Part shown: positions 1 through 7,441 of the stretch, in pieces
Numbering within the stretch: the stretch's first letter is position 1
Layout of the letters: every line of letters starts with the position of its first letter
Origin: Micromonospora rosaria
Lineage (GTDB): Bacteria; Actinomycetota; Actinomycetes; Mycobacteriales; Micromonosporaceae
Direction: 5' to 3'
DNA: 64,000 nt
NCBI RefSeq assembly: GCF_001567585.1
Contig: NZ_LRQV01000014.1
Location: 1-64,000, forward strand
The notes under the pieces: generated by a model
What the model saw: the letters and a program-made list of their open reading frames with translations, nothing else
The model's database searches: none
Told to the model about the DNA's origin: nothing
Position numbers and translations under genes: made by a program

Positions 1-184
1 AACAGGTTGTTCGGCCCCGGTCGATAGGCCACGATGAAATCCGTCTCCTGATCTGCTTACTGATGCCGCCCGGCTGGCTGGCAGCAGGGCAGGCGTATTA
101 CCGCTCTGGCACGGTGTGCGAGTGCGTTGTTGGTGTGCTGGGCAGCGTGGCAGGTCGCCTGTGCTGACATGCCCTACCGAGACG
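1..184. other. Left edge, no gene recognised
   Basis: The first 184 bases hold no convincing coding frame on either strand. The stretch lies downstream of the pentapeptide-repeat gene and is less GC-biased than its surroundings. I see no clear terminator in it. Confidence 0.4.
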
Positions 185-859
185 TCACTGTCCCCGGATG
201 GTTAGGCCGAGTTCCTCGACAGCCAGGCGGGTGAGGTCGGGGAGCTGCTCGTCGCTGAGGGTGACGCCACGCAAGTTGCCGAGGGTGGTCTTCAGGTCGT
301 GGAAAGAGTTGCCGCGCAGGTCGGCACCGGTGAGCTGGCAGGACTCCAGTTCGAGGCGGTCCAGCCGACACGACCTCAGCACCACCTTGGGCAGGCGGCA
401 GGAGGACCAGGTGGCGTCGGTCAGGATGCAGTCGACGAACGCCACCGCCCCGGTGGCGGCGACCCGGGTGAAGGTGGCGTAGTCGAAGCGGCAACCCTCG
501 AAGAGAACGTCCTTGAGGCGGAGATCGGTGAGCCGGGCACCGGTGAACCGAGAGCCGGTGACCACACAGCGCTCCACGGCCACACCCGACAGGGACGCCC
601 CGGAGAAGTCGGTACGGACGATCTCGCAACCGAATAGGGAGCCCGCCTCCCAGACGCTCTCGCTGAGATCCGTACCGACGATCCGGCTGCCCCGCACCGG
701 CACGTCGTCAAGAACGGCGCTCCGCCAGGAGGCGTTCTCGACGAGGGTGTCGCTCAGGTTGTCGTTCAGGTTGTCGTTCAGGTCGGTGGTCGGGTCGAGG
801 TCGGCGGGGTCGAGGTCCGGGAGCAGGATCGTCACGTCACCGACTGCGCTGGTCCGCAT
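185..859 (-). CDS. Pentapeptide-repeat protein at the end of the RiPP operon
   Basis: The product is 224 aa. From about residue 65 to 200 it carries the five-residue periodicity of the pentapeptide-repeat fold, with alternating Leu/Phe and small residues (for example TDFSG, SRFTG, ARLTD, CRFDY, CQLTG, ADLRG). The N-terminus is acidic, with a short NDNLNDNL duplication. Proteins of this family form a right-handed quadrilateral beta-helix. Some (Qnr, McbG, AlbG) protect DNA gyrase from inhibitors by mimicking DNA. The ATG has a GAGAGGA sequence upstream. The gene lies 75 nt downstream of the RiPP precursor on the same strand, after two small hairpins. A self-protection role is inferred from context only; it could also be an unrelated scaffold protein. 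Confidence 0.8.
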   Translation of the reverse strand: MRTSAVGDVTILLPDLDPADLDPTTDLNDNLNDNLSDTLVENASWRSAVLDDVPVRGSRIVGTDLSESVWEAGSLFGCEIVRTDFSGASLSGVAVERCVVTGSRFTGARLTDLRLKDVLFEGCRFDYATFTRVAATGAVAFVDCILTDATWSSCRLPKVVLRSCRLDRLELESCQLTGADLRGNSFHDLKTTLGNLRGVTLSDEQLPDLTRLAVEELGLTIRGQ

Positions 860-883
860 GCGTCCTCTCCCTGATCACGGGCA

Positions 884-900
884 GGGCGGGTCGACCGCCC
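884..900 (-). promoter_or_regulatory. Hairpin in the leader of the pentapeptide-repeat gene
   Basis: GGGCGG and CCGCCC form a 6-bp perfect stem around a 5-nt loop, 25 nt before the ATG. With the hairpin at 919-934 it makes a tandem pair of small structures in the only gap of the operon. It could tune expression of the downstream gene. Confidence 0.3.
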
Positions 901-918
901 CGCACACCACCGCTCCTG

Positions 919-934
919 CCCAGGAAAGCCTGGG
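919..934 (-). terminator. Hairpin directly after the RiPP precursor stop codon
   Basis: CCCAGG-AAAG-CCTGGG is a perfect 6-bp stem with a 4-nt loop that abuts the precursor stop codon. There is no U-tract, so partial termination or 3'-end stabilisation of the precursor mRNA is more likely than a full terminator. Confidence 0.45.
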
Positions 935-1117
935 TCACTTCTTCTTGTTCCAGTTGTCCCAGCCGGGCCGACTGTCGAACGAGCCCCGGTTGTCCCACGT
1001 GGGCCGATTGTCGAACTTCCCCGCGTCGACCGACGGTACCGCCCGGCACGGCTCGACACGGAGGCAGGCGAGGTGTTCCGGCGCGGCGTCGACGAGAACG
1101 GCGAGAGCGTGGTTCAT
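935..1117 (-). CDS. RiPP precursor peptide with repeated aromatic-Asp-Asn core (predicted multi-cyclophane peptide)
   Basis: The product is 60 aa. Residues 1-33 form a leader (MNHALAVLVDAAPEHLACLR and on). Residues 35-57 form a core with six-residue periodicity: F35-D-N-R-P-T, W41-D-N-R-G-S, F47-D-S-R-P-G, W53-D-N, then W56-N-K and a Lys tail. Each unit starts with an aromatic residue two positions before Asn, Ser or Lys. That is the aromatic-X-X pattern on which three-residue-cyclophane radical SAM enzymes join the aromatic ring to the third side chain. The ATG overlaps the stop of the maturase gene (ATGA), behind GGGAGGAAC. I recall a matching family, multiple cyclophane-containing RiPP AmcA, from database annotation, but could not check membership. 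No protease or exporter gene is adjacent. Confidence 0.82.
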   Translation of the reverse strand: MNHALAVLVDAAPEHLACLRVEPCRAVPSVDAGKFDNRPTWDNRGSFDSRPGWDNWNKKK

Positions 1118-2250
1118 GGTGTTCCTCCCAGATCGTTGAGGTGGTCTGCGGTGGCGCGGACCAGGGCCTGACGGGTGGTGCGGCAGTAGTTCGTCTCCCG
1201 GACGGTGAAGGTGCGGTGCTCGAAGTAGCGGTTGCCGGCCTGACCGCCACGGCAGAAGTCGTAGAACCCACACCGTGCGGAGCAGTCGTTGAGCGCGTCG
1301 ACGAACTCGGTGACATAGCGCAGACCGCCAGCCCGGGACAGCATGACGGTGATCGGCTCCGCAAGGACGTTGCCCACGACGAAATCCCCATAGCCGGCGT
1401 CGGTGATGCCGAGCAGTTCCGGGGACAGGAGCACGACCTGACCGTCCCAGGAGACCGTCGGGATCGGTTCGTACGGCCCGTGCTCGACCCTCCCGGCGCG
1501 GGCAGCGGCCAGGTAGTCGGCCAACCGGTCCAGATCGCGGATCCGCAGCCGCTCGCCGGCCGTGCGGCGCTGCACGAGCCGCCGCCAGAACCGGTACGCG
1601 AAATCCTCGCCCACGGGCAACCGGACGGCGCCCTCCTGCTCCTCGATGTTGAAGCCCACCGACCGGCACCCCGGCAACCCGGCGAAGAAGTCAACGAGAT
1701 CGTCGACGTGGTCGATGCTCTCCGGCGTGACGACGCAGATCACCGAGTACTCCAACCCGGCGTCGGCGAGCGCCTGGACACCGCGCATCGTGCGGCCGTG
1801 CGTCGACCTGCCCGCACGATCCAGCCGGTTACGGTTCAACGCGGCGGGCCCGTCGACACTCACCCCGACCGTGAACCCGTACTCGGCGAACACCTCACAC
1901 CAGCGCCGGTCGACCAGGGTGGCGTTGGTCTGGATCTCGTGACCCATCCGCCCCGCCTGCCGCAGCGACTCGAACGGGGCCAGCAGATCCAGGAAATGAC
2001 CGATCGGCGTGGCGGTGGGCTCACCCCCATGCCAAACCACGCTGACCGGGTAACCGCTGCCCTGCGCCTCGATCGCACCGGCACAGGCATCCGCGACCCG
2101 CGCGGTCATCAGACGCCGGGACCTACGGTCCGGCAGGTAGCAGTAGGCGCAGTCCAGATTGCAGAAACTCGTCGGCTGCACCACCAGGGTGTGGAACGTC
2201 TGCGCGATCGCCGGTTGACCACTCGCGGCGATCACCCCGATACCGCTCAC
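1114..2250 (-). CDS. Radical SAM/SPASM peptide maturase (predicted cyclophane-forming, AmcB-like)
   Basis: The product is 378 aa. C30, C34 and C37 form the CX3CX2C motif (CNLDCAYC) that binds the SAM-cleaving iron-sulfur cluster, followed by the SAM-binding HGGEP. The C-terminal SPASM part has the pattern C-x3-C-x5-C-RGG-x(n)-YC, which binds auxiliary clusters in RiPP maturases of the FxsB/GrrM/Xye group. Its likely substrate is the coupled 60-aa peptide. It would install several C-C bonds between Trp/Phe rings and Asn/Ser side chains. I chose GTG 2250 because GGAGGAGGCGGGAAC precedes it and it overlaps the stop of the gene before it (GTGA). An ATG 34 codons upstream would cut into that gene. 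Confidence 0.85.
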   Translation of the reverse strand: MSGIGVIAASGQPAIAQTFHTLVVQPTSFCNLDCAYCYLPDRRSRRLMTARVADACAGAIEAQGSGYPVSVVWHGGEPTATPIGHFLDLLAPFESLRQAGRMGHEIQTNATLVDRRWCEVFAEYGFTVGVSVDGPAALNRNRLDRAGRSTHGRTMRGVQALADAGLEYSVICVVTPESIDHVDDLVDFFAGLPGCRSVGFNIEEQEGAVRLPVGEDFAYRFWRRLVQRRTAGERLRIRDLDRLADYLAAARAGRVEHGPYEPIPTVSWDGQVVLLSPELLGITDAGYGDFVVGNVLAEPITVMLSRAGGLRYVTEFVDALNDCSARCGFYDFCRGGQAGNRYFEHRTFTVRETNYCRTTRQALVRATADHLNDLGGTP

Positions 2251-2597
2251 GTTCCCGCCTCCTCCGAACGTGATGAAGGGCCGATGGTCGGCCGCTGAAG
2301 GGCGGGATACCGATGCGTCCAGCCGAGGAACCGGTCGAACACTCCCCCACAACCGCCCGTACTCCTCGCGTCGAGATCACGCAGATCGTCGATCGCATCG
2401 TGCAGACACGCCGACAGGTACAGCGACAACGCCACCCGGCTACCTGCGTACTCGACAAGAAGCGAGTCCCGCGCCGGGATGCAGGGCCAGGCATGGCCGC
2501 AGGCGCGGCAGTGCCACCGCGGACGGGACGGCACATGCTCCACCCGATCACCGTTCTCGCCCGCATTCCCGCCGGACCCGGGCTCGTCGGCCTTCAC
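2247..2597 (-). CDS. Small Cys/His protein, first gene of the RiPP operon
   Basis: The product is 116 aa, with an acidic, Gly-rich N-terminus and the cluster H29-C30-x2-C33-G-H-A-W-P-C39 (HCRACGHAWPC), followed by a helical stretch (LLVEYAGSRVALSLYLSAC). The Cys/His spacing suggests a metal-binding ribbon. Small actinobacterial proteins with a CxxCGxxWPC motif occur in similar settings, but I know of no proven function. GTG 2597 is preceded by AGGA eight nt upstream. The stop overlaps the maturase GTG, so the two are probably translationally coupled. It could be a leader-binding or accessory protein, or a regulator. There is no PqqD-like domain elsewhere in the operon, so this is the only candidate for substrate recognition outside the maturase. 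Confidence 0.65.
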   Translation of the reverse strand: MKADEPGSGGNAGENGDRVEHVPSRPRWHCRACGHAWPCIPARDSLLVEYAGSRVALSLYLSACLHDAIDDLRDLDARSTGGCGGVFDRFLGWTHRYPALQRPTIGPSSRSEEAGT

Positions 2598-3150
2598 CGG
2601 TGATCCTGCAGTCGGCTCCGGTGGTCGAAGAACCGACGCCAGGCGTAGGTGAACAACGGCGGATCCACCGCCGCCACCGGCACCGCAGGCGCAGGCACCA
2701 GCGAGCCGGGCAGTCCCGGCTGACCAGTTCTCGCGTAGCTGGAGACGTACACGGTCACGCCCGCTCCTCCACCCGGCCCGCTCCTTCACCCTGCCTGTTC
2801 CCGGACGGCGGTGGGCCCGCCACTGGCGAGGCGAGCCCACCGCCGCCGGCCGGCGGCTGGGAGCAGACCGCCGCCCACCCGCCCACGCAGCCCTCTCGGC
2901 GGTACGCAGACGGGGATTCCTCATTCCGTACGACTCAGCCCTGCACAGCGACCCGGGCGGACGCATCGGTCCGTACCCCTGCTCGTTGGTCATCGATTCC
3001 CCCAATCGGAAGATCATGGCTGCGTCGTTACGGATATCGACTGTCAGCTCACATCGGTGATCTGATGCCATCGAAGGTAGGAGCCACCTGGACGAAGAAC
3101 CGGGAAAATCTGTACCGGGTCCGGATGGCATCAGCGGGCAAGGTGATGCT
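2598..3150. promoter_or_regulatory. Divergent intergenic region with paired inverted sites (RiPP operon / XRE regulator)
   Basis: This is 553 nt between the divergent RiPP operon and the regulator. The part nearest the regulator (about 2980-3140) is clearly less GC-rich than the surroundings. CTGATGCCATC at 3062-3072 and GATGGCATCAG at 3124-3134 are perfect inverted copies of one 11-bp site, 62 bp apart centre to centre. They bracket the likely promoter of the regulator gene. Long open frames cross the region on both strands but look like composition artefacts. Binding of the adjacent XRE protein is inferred. Confidence 0.45.
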
Positions 3151-4386
3151 GTGCGAGGAATGACAGACGACATGACGATCGGCCAACGCGTTGCCTTCTA
3201 CCGACGCCGCAGAGGACTCTCACAGGAGGTGCTCGCCGGCCTGGTGGGGAAGACCCACGAATGGCTGCGCAAGGTCGAGACGAACCGTGCCGACCTGGAC
3301 CGGCTCTCGGTCATCCGCGCGATCGCCAAGGCTCTCGACATCTCCCTCGGAGACCTGATAGGTGCCCCGAGCCTGTTCCAGTGGTCCGACGACTCAGGCC
3401 GCGAGACCATCCCCGCCCTGCGTGCAGCGCTCCACGACTATCGGCATCTCGCGCCCGCCCTGGCCAACCCTGCCGCCGTAGACGCGCCTGCCCTGACCGA
3501 ACTCGAGAACGATGTAGCCACGATCTGGAACGCCTACCAGCACTCGCGATACGGCACCCTCGCCCGCCGGCTTCCGCACCTCATCCACGACTGCCTCACC
3601 GCCACTGAGGCCTACGACGGAGACGACGGCCAACGCGCCCACGCGATGACCGCCTACGCCCACCAACTCGCCGCCCTGTTCCTCACCAAGCTCGGCGAAG
3701 GCGACCTGGCCTGGACGGCCGCCAGCCGAGGCCTGGCCGCAGCGAACAACAGCGAGGACCACGTGGTCATCGGCTCACTCAGCCGATCGGCCGCGCACTC
3801 CCTGATCTCCATCGGCGAGTACGCCCAAGCGCGTGGCCTCGCCGCCACCGCCGCCCGGTTCCTCGAACCACGACTGGCCATGCCCACACCGCAACTACTC
3901 TCCGTCTACGGCAGCCTGCACCTGGTATGCGCACTCGCCGCCGCGCGTGAAGACGACCGATCCTGCGCCAACAGCCACATCACCGAAGCCGACACCGCGG
4001 CCACCAGGCTCGGCACCGACGGAAACCACGTGTGGACCGCCTTCGGACCGACCAACGTGTCGATCCACAAAACGACCGTGGCCATGGAACTCGGCGACGT
4101 GCAACGCGCCATCACCATCGGCGCGCCGCTCGACACCACAGCACTTCCGGTCGAACGGCAGGTCCGGCACGCCATCGAAACCGCACGCGCACTCGCCCGC
4201 TGGAACCGCATCGACGAAGCGCTGGCCGCCCTCCTCGACGCCGAGGTCATCGGCCCCGATCAGGTGCGCTACCACCGACTCTCCCGCGACCTGATTCGAG
4301 AGATCCTCACCCGCCCTCGGCCACCCCGGCCGGCCGTCGAACTCAGCGAACGAATGGGCATCCGACCAGGCGGACCCCGCTGGTAA
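3151..4386 (+). CDS. XRE-family transcriptional regulator with long helical C-terminal domain
   Basis: The product is 411 aa. Residues 8-65 are a helix-turn-helix of the XRE/Cro type (GQRVAFYRRRRGLSQEVLAGL then WLRKVE and IAKALDISLGDLI). Residues 100-400 are Ala/Leu-rich helices with TPR-like character, as in actinobacterial regulators that sense a ligand or peptide. GTG 3151 is preceded by AAGGTG; ATG 3160 or 3172 are alternatives. The gene is divergent from the RiPP operon and ends 11 nt from the convergent YdcF-like gene. It is the obvious candidate regulator of the RiPP operon, and the paired 11-bp sites just upstream fit autoregulation. Confidence 0.8.
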   Translation: MRGMTDDMTIGQRVAFYRRRRGLSQEVLAGLVGKTHEWLRKVETNRADLDRLSVIRAIAKALDISLGDLIGAPSLFQWSDDSGRETIPALRAALHDYRHLAPALANPAAVDAPALTELENDVATIWNAYQHSRYGTLARRLPHLIHDCLTATEAYDGDDGQRAHAMTAYAHQLAALFLTKLGEGDLAWTAASRGLAAANNSEDHVVIGSLSRSAAHSLISIGEYAQARGLAATAARFLEPRLAMPTPQLLSVYGSLHLVCALAAAREDDRSCANSHITEADTAATRLGTDGNHVWTAFGPTNVSIHKTTVAMELGDVQRAITIGAPLDTTALPVERQVRHAIETARALARWNRIDEALAALLDAEVIGPDQVRYHRLSRDLIREILTRPRPPRPAVELSERMGIRPGGPRW

Positions 4387-4397
4387 ACCGAATCAGC

Positions 4398-5108
4398 TCA
4401 GACGAGCCGGCTCGTGTAACCCGCCGCCACCAGACGGCCGAAGGCCGACCGAACCTCGTCGGGCACCTCCTGCGGAACCGCGAACCCGCGTTCGGCGTAC
4501 ACCTCGATCCGCTGCGTGTCCCCCACCAGCATGTCCACCACCCGCCGCACATCACCGATGCTGCGCACGTACTCGTCGAGCCCCAACGGGTTCGACGCGC
4601 ACACCACCTCAACGTCCGGCCACATCAGCTTGCAGGTGGCGAACGCCCGACGCTGCTGGTACGGCCGCGACATGAGCAACACCGAACGCACCGGAATCTG
4701 GCGTTCCGCCAGCAGGCGGCGCGAGTAGTCGAGATTCTGCGCCGTGTTCGTCGCCCGCGGCTCCACGAGGATCGAGTCCGCCGGAACGCCATGCTCGACC
4801 GCGTACTCCCGGTAGTGCACGGCCTCACCGCGCGGGAACCGCTCGACCGTCGTCGGAGCGTTCGCGCCGGTGAACACGATCCACGGGAACAGACCCTCGT
4901 GGAACAGGCGGGTCGCGGCCACCGCCACACCGAGGTCGTGACTGCCCAACCCGATGCCCACGTCACACCGACGTAGCTGGTGGCCCAGGTCGTGGTAGCG
5001 CCACAGCGTCTCCACGTCGGAACGGATCTCGTCAGGTATCACGGCCGGGATCGCCGCGGACCGATTCATCGGCACCGAGTAGCCCGTGCCGTCACCGAGT
5101 TCCCTCAT
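4398..5108 (-). CDS. YdcF/ElyC-like DUF218 family protein
   Basis: The product is 236 aa from the ATG at 5108. It has the DUF218 layout: a Gly-Ser-His strand turn (GIGLGSHDLGVAVAATRLF), an IVFTGANAP turn, a conserved Glu region (VEPRATNTAQNLDYSRRLL) and LLMSRPYQQRRA. Family members include E. coli YdcF, which binds SAM, and ElyC, involved in envelope polymer assembly. Unlike ElyC this one has no membrane segments, so it is probably cytoplasmic. The start overlaps the Phd-like gene by 17 nt, so the two form a small operon. The precise function is unknown. Confidence 0.75.
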   Translation of the reverse strand: MRELGDGTGYSVPMNRSAAIPAVIPDEIRSDVETLWRYHDLGHQLRRCDVGIGLGSHDLGVAVAATRLFHEGLFPWIVFTGANAPTTVERFPRGEAVHYREYAVEHGVPADSILVEPRATNTAQNLDYSRRLLAERQIPVRSVLLMSRPYQQRRAFATCKLMWPDVEVVCASNPLGLDEYVRSIGDVRRVVDMLVGDTQRIEVYAERGFAVPQEVPDEVRSAFGRLVAAGYTSRLV

Positions 5109-5298
5109 CGGACCTGCCCAGGGCCGCGAGCCCTGCCCTCGCAACTTCCAGCGGAACAACGGCGGCCACCGGCTCGTCCTGCTCACTGAGGTAGACGACC
5201 TGGCCCTCCCGCACGCTCCGCAGCAACTCGGGCAGCACGGCCGAGATCGGGAGGTCGTCTGGCGTGGCATAGGCCCGATCCGCGCTGGGTTCCCTCAT
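5092..5298 (-). CDS. Phd/YefM-like antitoxin-type protein, no toxin adjacent
   Basis: The product is 68 aa. The segment ISAVLPELLRSVREGQVVYL followed by SEQDEPVAAVVPLEVA matches the N-terminal DNA-binding fold of Phd/YefM antitoxins (helix, then beta-hairpin with pattern G..V.L......AV.V). It is shorter than typical 80-90 aa members and lacks a long toxin-binding tail. The next gene, which it overlaps, is a DUF218 protein and not a Doc, RelE or PIN toxin. It may be an orphan antitoxin or a regulator of its own operon. The start ATG is inferred from the fold boundary. Confidence 0.6.
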   Translation of the reverse strand: MREPSADRAYATPDDLPISAVLPELLRSVREGQVVYLSEQDEPVAAVVPLEVARAGLAALGRSDEGTR

Positions 5299-5485
5299 GC
5301 CGCAAGCGTAGGGGCACCAGGACGGCGACGTGATGCGGACTCCCCGCAGCCCGCCCAGGGTGACATCACCGCCACCACCGGCCCGAACGTCCTCCATCAC
5401 GCCACCCGTCCACCGGAACCCGCGACCGTCCAACGGCTCCCGAGCACCCATCGAGCACCGGACCATCGGCGGGGAGATGAAGAAG

Positions 5486-5518
5486 GCCCTGACCCAGGGT
5501 GAAACCCCAGGCCAGAGC
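5486..5518 (-). terminator. Terminator of tRNA-Lys
   Basis: A 14-bp stem including four G-U pairs (GCTCTGGCCTGGGG with CCCTGGGTCAGGGC on the minus strand) encloses a 5-nt loop, 12 nt after the tRNA end. It is followed by TTCTTC. Confidence 0.6.
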
Positions 5519-5530
5519 CATTATTGCTAG

Positions 5531-5603
5531 TGCGCCGCCAGGGACTCGAACCCCGAACCCGCGGATTAAGAGTCCGCTGCTCTGCCAGTTGAGCTAGCGG
5601 CGC
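5531..5603 (-). tRNA. tRNA-Lys (anticodon CTT)
   Basis: A 73-nt cloverleaf with acceptor stem GCGCCGC/GCGGCGC, D-arm with GCTCAACTGGCAGAGC, anticodon loop CTCTTAA giving CTT, and T-arm with GGTTCGAGTCC. CCA is not encoded. Confidence 0.95.
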
Positions 5604-5789
5604 TCGTTGGCAACGGGGAGAACATTAGCACGGGCCCTGAGAGGCGTTCCAATCCGATACCCCCCTCACCCCTTCGGGCGAGCTTAACGGACAAAAGCCG
5701 CGAAGATCTCGGCTCTCTCGGGTCCCGGGTCCGGGGGGCCACCCCGATACGGCACGATGTGTGCCAGGACCGTGAGAACTGAGGTGGGA

Positions 5790-7058
5790 ATGGGCAGTTT
5801 CACGCGGGCCGGAGCGCTCGTGGGCGCGCTGGCCCTGACGGCGGCGGTGGCGCTGAGCGGCTGCAGCAGCAGCGGAGAGCAGGCGGAGTTCGTCGTCGGG
5901 GGGACACCGACACCGGGCAGTTCGGTGGGGGGCGTCTCGGCCGCGCCAGGTGAGTCGTCGTCCCTGCCCACTCTGAAGGTCACGCCCGCCGACGGGGCGA
6001 AGGACCGGCCGGTCAGCACCGAGATCGGCGCGAAGCTGCCCGAGGGCGGCAAGATCACCGAGGTCACCCTGACCACCGCCAACGGCAAGGCGGTCGCGGG
6101 TACGGTGCGGGCCGACGGGTCGTCCTGGGTGCCGGCGGAGCCGCTGAAGTACGGCACGAAGTACACGGCCACGGTCACCGGCACCGGCCCGGACGGGGGC
6201 GCCCAGCAGGGCAGTAGCACTTTCACCACGATGGCCAAGCCCGGCTCGATGATCACCTCGGGGCTCTACCTCTTCGACGACCGGTCGTACGGGGTGGCCA
6301 TGCCGGTCGTCGCCGAGTTCCACCCGGGCATCCCGAAGAAGGACCGGGCGGCGGTGCAGAAGCGGATGTTCGTCCAGACCGACCCGCCGCAGCCGGGCGC
6401 CTGGCACTGGGTCTCCAACGGCACCCAGGCGTACTACCGGGCCCCGGAGTACTGGAAGCCGGGCACCACGCTCTCGGTCCGGATCGCCCTGGCCGGCATC
6501 CCGCTGAGCAACGGCAAGTACGGCAACGTCGACCGGAAGGCCACCGCGAAGATCGGCCGCGCCTTCGAGATGAAGGTCGACAACGCCACCAAGCAGATGA
6601 CGGTGTACGAGGACGGCCAGGTCATCAAGACGATGCCGGTCAGCCTGGGCAAGAAGAGCACCCCGTCGTCCAGCGGCACCATGGTGGTGATGGAGAAGAA
6701 GGCGGCGACCGTCTTCGACACCCGCGACGACCCGAACCCCGAGAACCGGTACGTCACCGACATCGAGTTCGCCCAGCGGATCACCTGGGGCGGCGAGTAC
6801 ATCCACGCCGCGCCCTGGTCGGTGCAGCACCAGGGTCAGCGCAACGTGTCGCACGGCTGCGTCAACGTCTCCACCCAGAACGCCAAGTGGCTCTTCGAGC
6901 GGACCCGGGTCGGCGACCCGATCACCATCAAGGGCACCGAGCGCAAGCTGGCCGCCGGCAACGGCTGGACCGCCTGGAACCTGGAGTGGTCCGAGTTCGT
7001 CGAGGGCAGCGCCCTGCCGGTGCCGGAGGGTGGCGCCGAGGCCGCTCTCGCCCTGTGA
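5790..7058 (+). CDS. L,D-transpeptidase lipoprotein (first of tandem pair)
   Basis: The product is 422 aa. It has an N-terminal lipoprotein signal (ALALTAAVALSGC, lipid-modified Cys), two Ig-like domains (roughly residues 55-150 and 150-260) and a C-terminal YkuD catalytic domain. That domain contains the HGCVN active-site signature (SHGCVNVS; the Cys is the nucleophile). This is the architecture of mycobacterial LdtMt2, which makes 3-3 cross-links between peptidoglycan stems outside the membrane. ATG 5790 is chosen because GAGGTGGGA precedes it and the signal peptide then has normal length. The next gene is a paralogue of the same design. Confidence 0.93.
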   Translation: MGSFTRAGALVGALALTAAVALSGCSSSGEQAEFVVGGTPTPGSSVGGVSAAPGESSSLPTLKVTPADGAKDRPVSTEIGAKLPEGGKITEVTLTTANGKAVAGTVRADGSSWVPAEPLKYGTKYTATVTGTGPDGGAQQGSSTFTTMAKPGSMITSGLYLFDDRSYGVAMPVVAEFHPGIPKKDRAAVQKRMFVQTDPPQPGAWHWVSNGTQAYYRAPEYWKPGTTLSVRIALAGIPLSNGKYGNVDRKATAKIGRAFEMKVDNATKQMTVYEDGQVIKTMPVSLGKKSTPSSSGTMVVMEKKAATVFDTRDDPNPENRYVTDIEFAQRITWGGEYIHAAPWSVQHQGQRNVSHGCVNVSTQNAKWLFERTRVGDPITIKGTERKLAAGNGWTAWNLEWSEFVEGSALPVPEGGAEAALAL

Positions 7059-7122
7059 CACGGCGGGCGGCGGGGACCCCGGTGACCGGTATCCCCGCCC
7101 CGCCCGCGTGACGTACCGCATC

Positions 7123-7161
7123 GGTGACCTCCGGCGCGCTCCCGGCGCACCGGAGGTCACC
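7123..7161 (+). terminator. Terminator after first L,D-transpeptidase
   Basis: GGTGACCTCCGG and CCGGAGGTCACC form a perfect 12-bp stem with a 15-nt loop, followed by GTCGTTTCC. It separates the two transpeptidase genes into independent transcripts. Confidence 0.6.
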
Positions 7162-7223
7162 GTCGTTTCCGGGCGGCCGGGATCGGGCAACGGATAGGGA
7201 GTACCGGGCGGACCGGGTGTCCG

Positions 7224-7271
7224 GGTGACACCGGCTCGGGGTGACACCGGCTCGGGGTGACACCGGCTCGG
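7224..7271 (+). repeat. Three tandem copies of a 16-bp unit
   Basis: GGTGACACCGGCTCGG is repeated three times exactly, head to tail, in the leader region of the second L,D-transpeptidase. Each unit includes the partial palindrome GGTGACACC. It may be slippage or a multi-site binding region. Confidence 0.8.
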
Positions 7272-7441
7272 GGATGCCGGCCCCTGCGGCGGCGGGTACG
7301 CGAGCGCCGATCACAAAAGGTGGATCTTTTGGTGAATCGGTCATACTGCTGAGGTGTTCCGGTTCACCCCCGGCAACCGGCACCGGGTCCCGTGCGTCAG
7401 TGAGAGACGATGGGCAGTCGGGCCAGGACAGTGAGGTAAGC

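Noticed and set aside
174..637. Alternative frames overlapping the pentapeptide-repeat gene
   Set aside because: They lack the regular five-residue pattern and have no ribosome binding site; the 224-aa frame is clearly the coding one.
2270..3163. Long open frame on the plus strand across the RiPP/XRE intergenic region
   Set aside because: Overlaps the well-supported minus-strand small Cys/His gene and shows random Arg/Pro/His-rich composition; it is a high-GC shadow.
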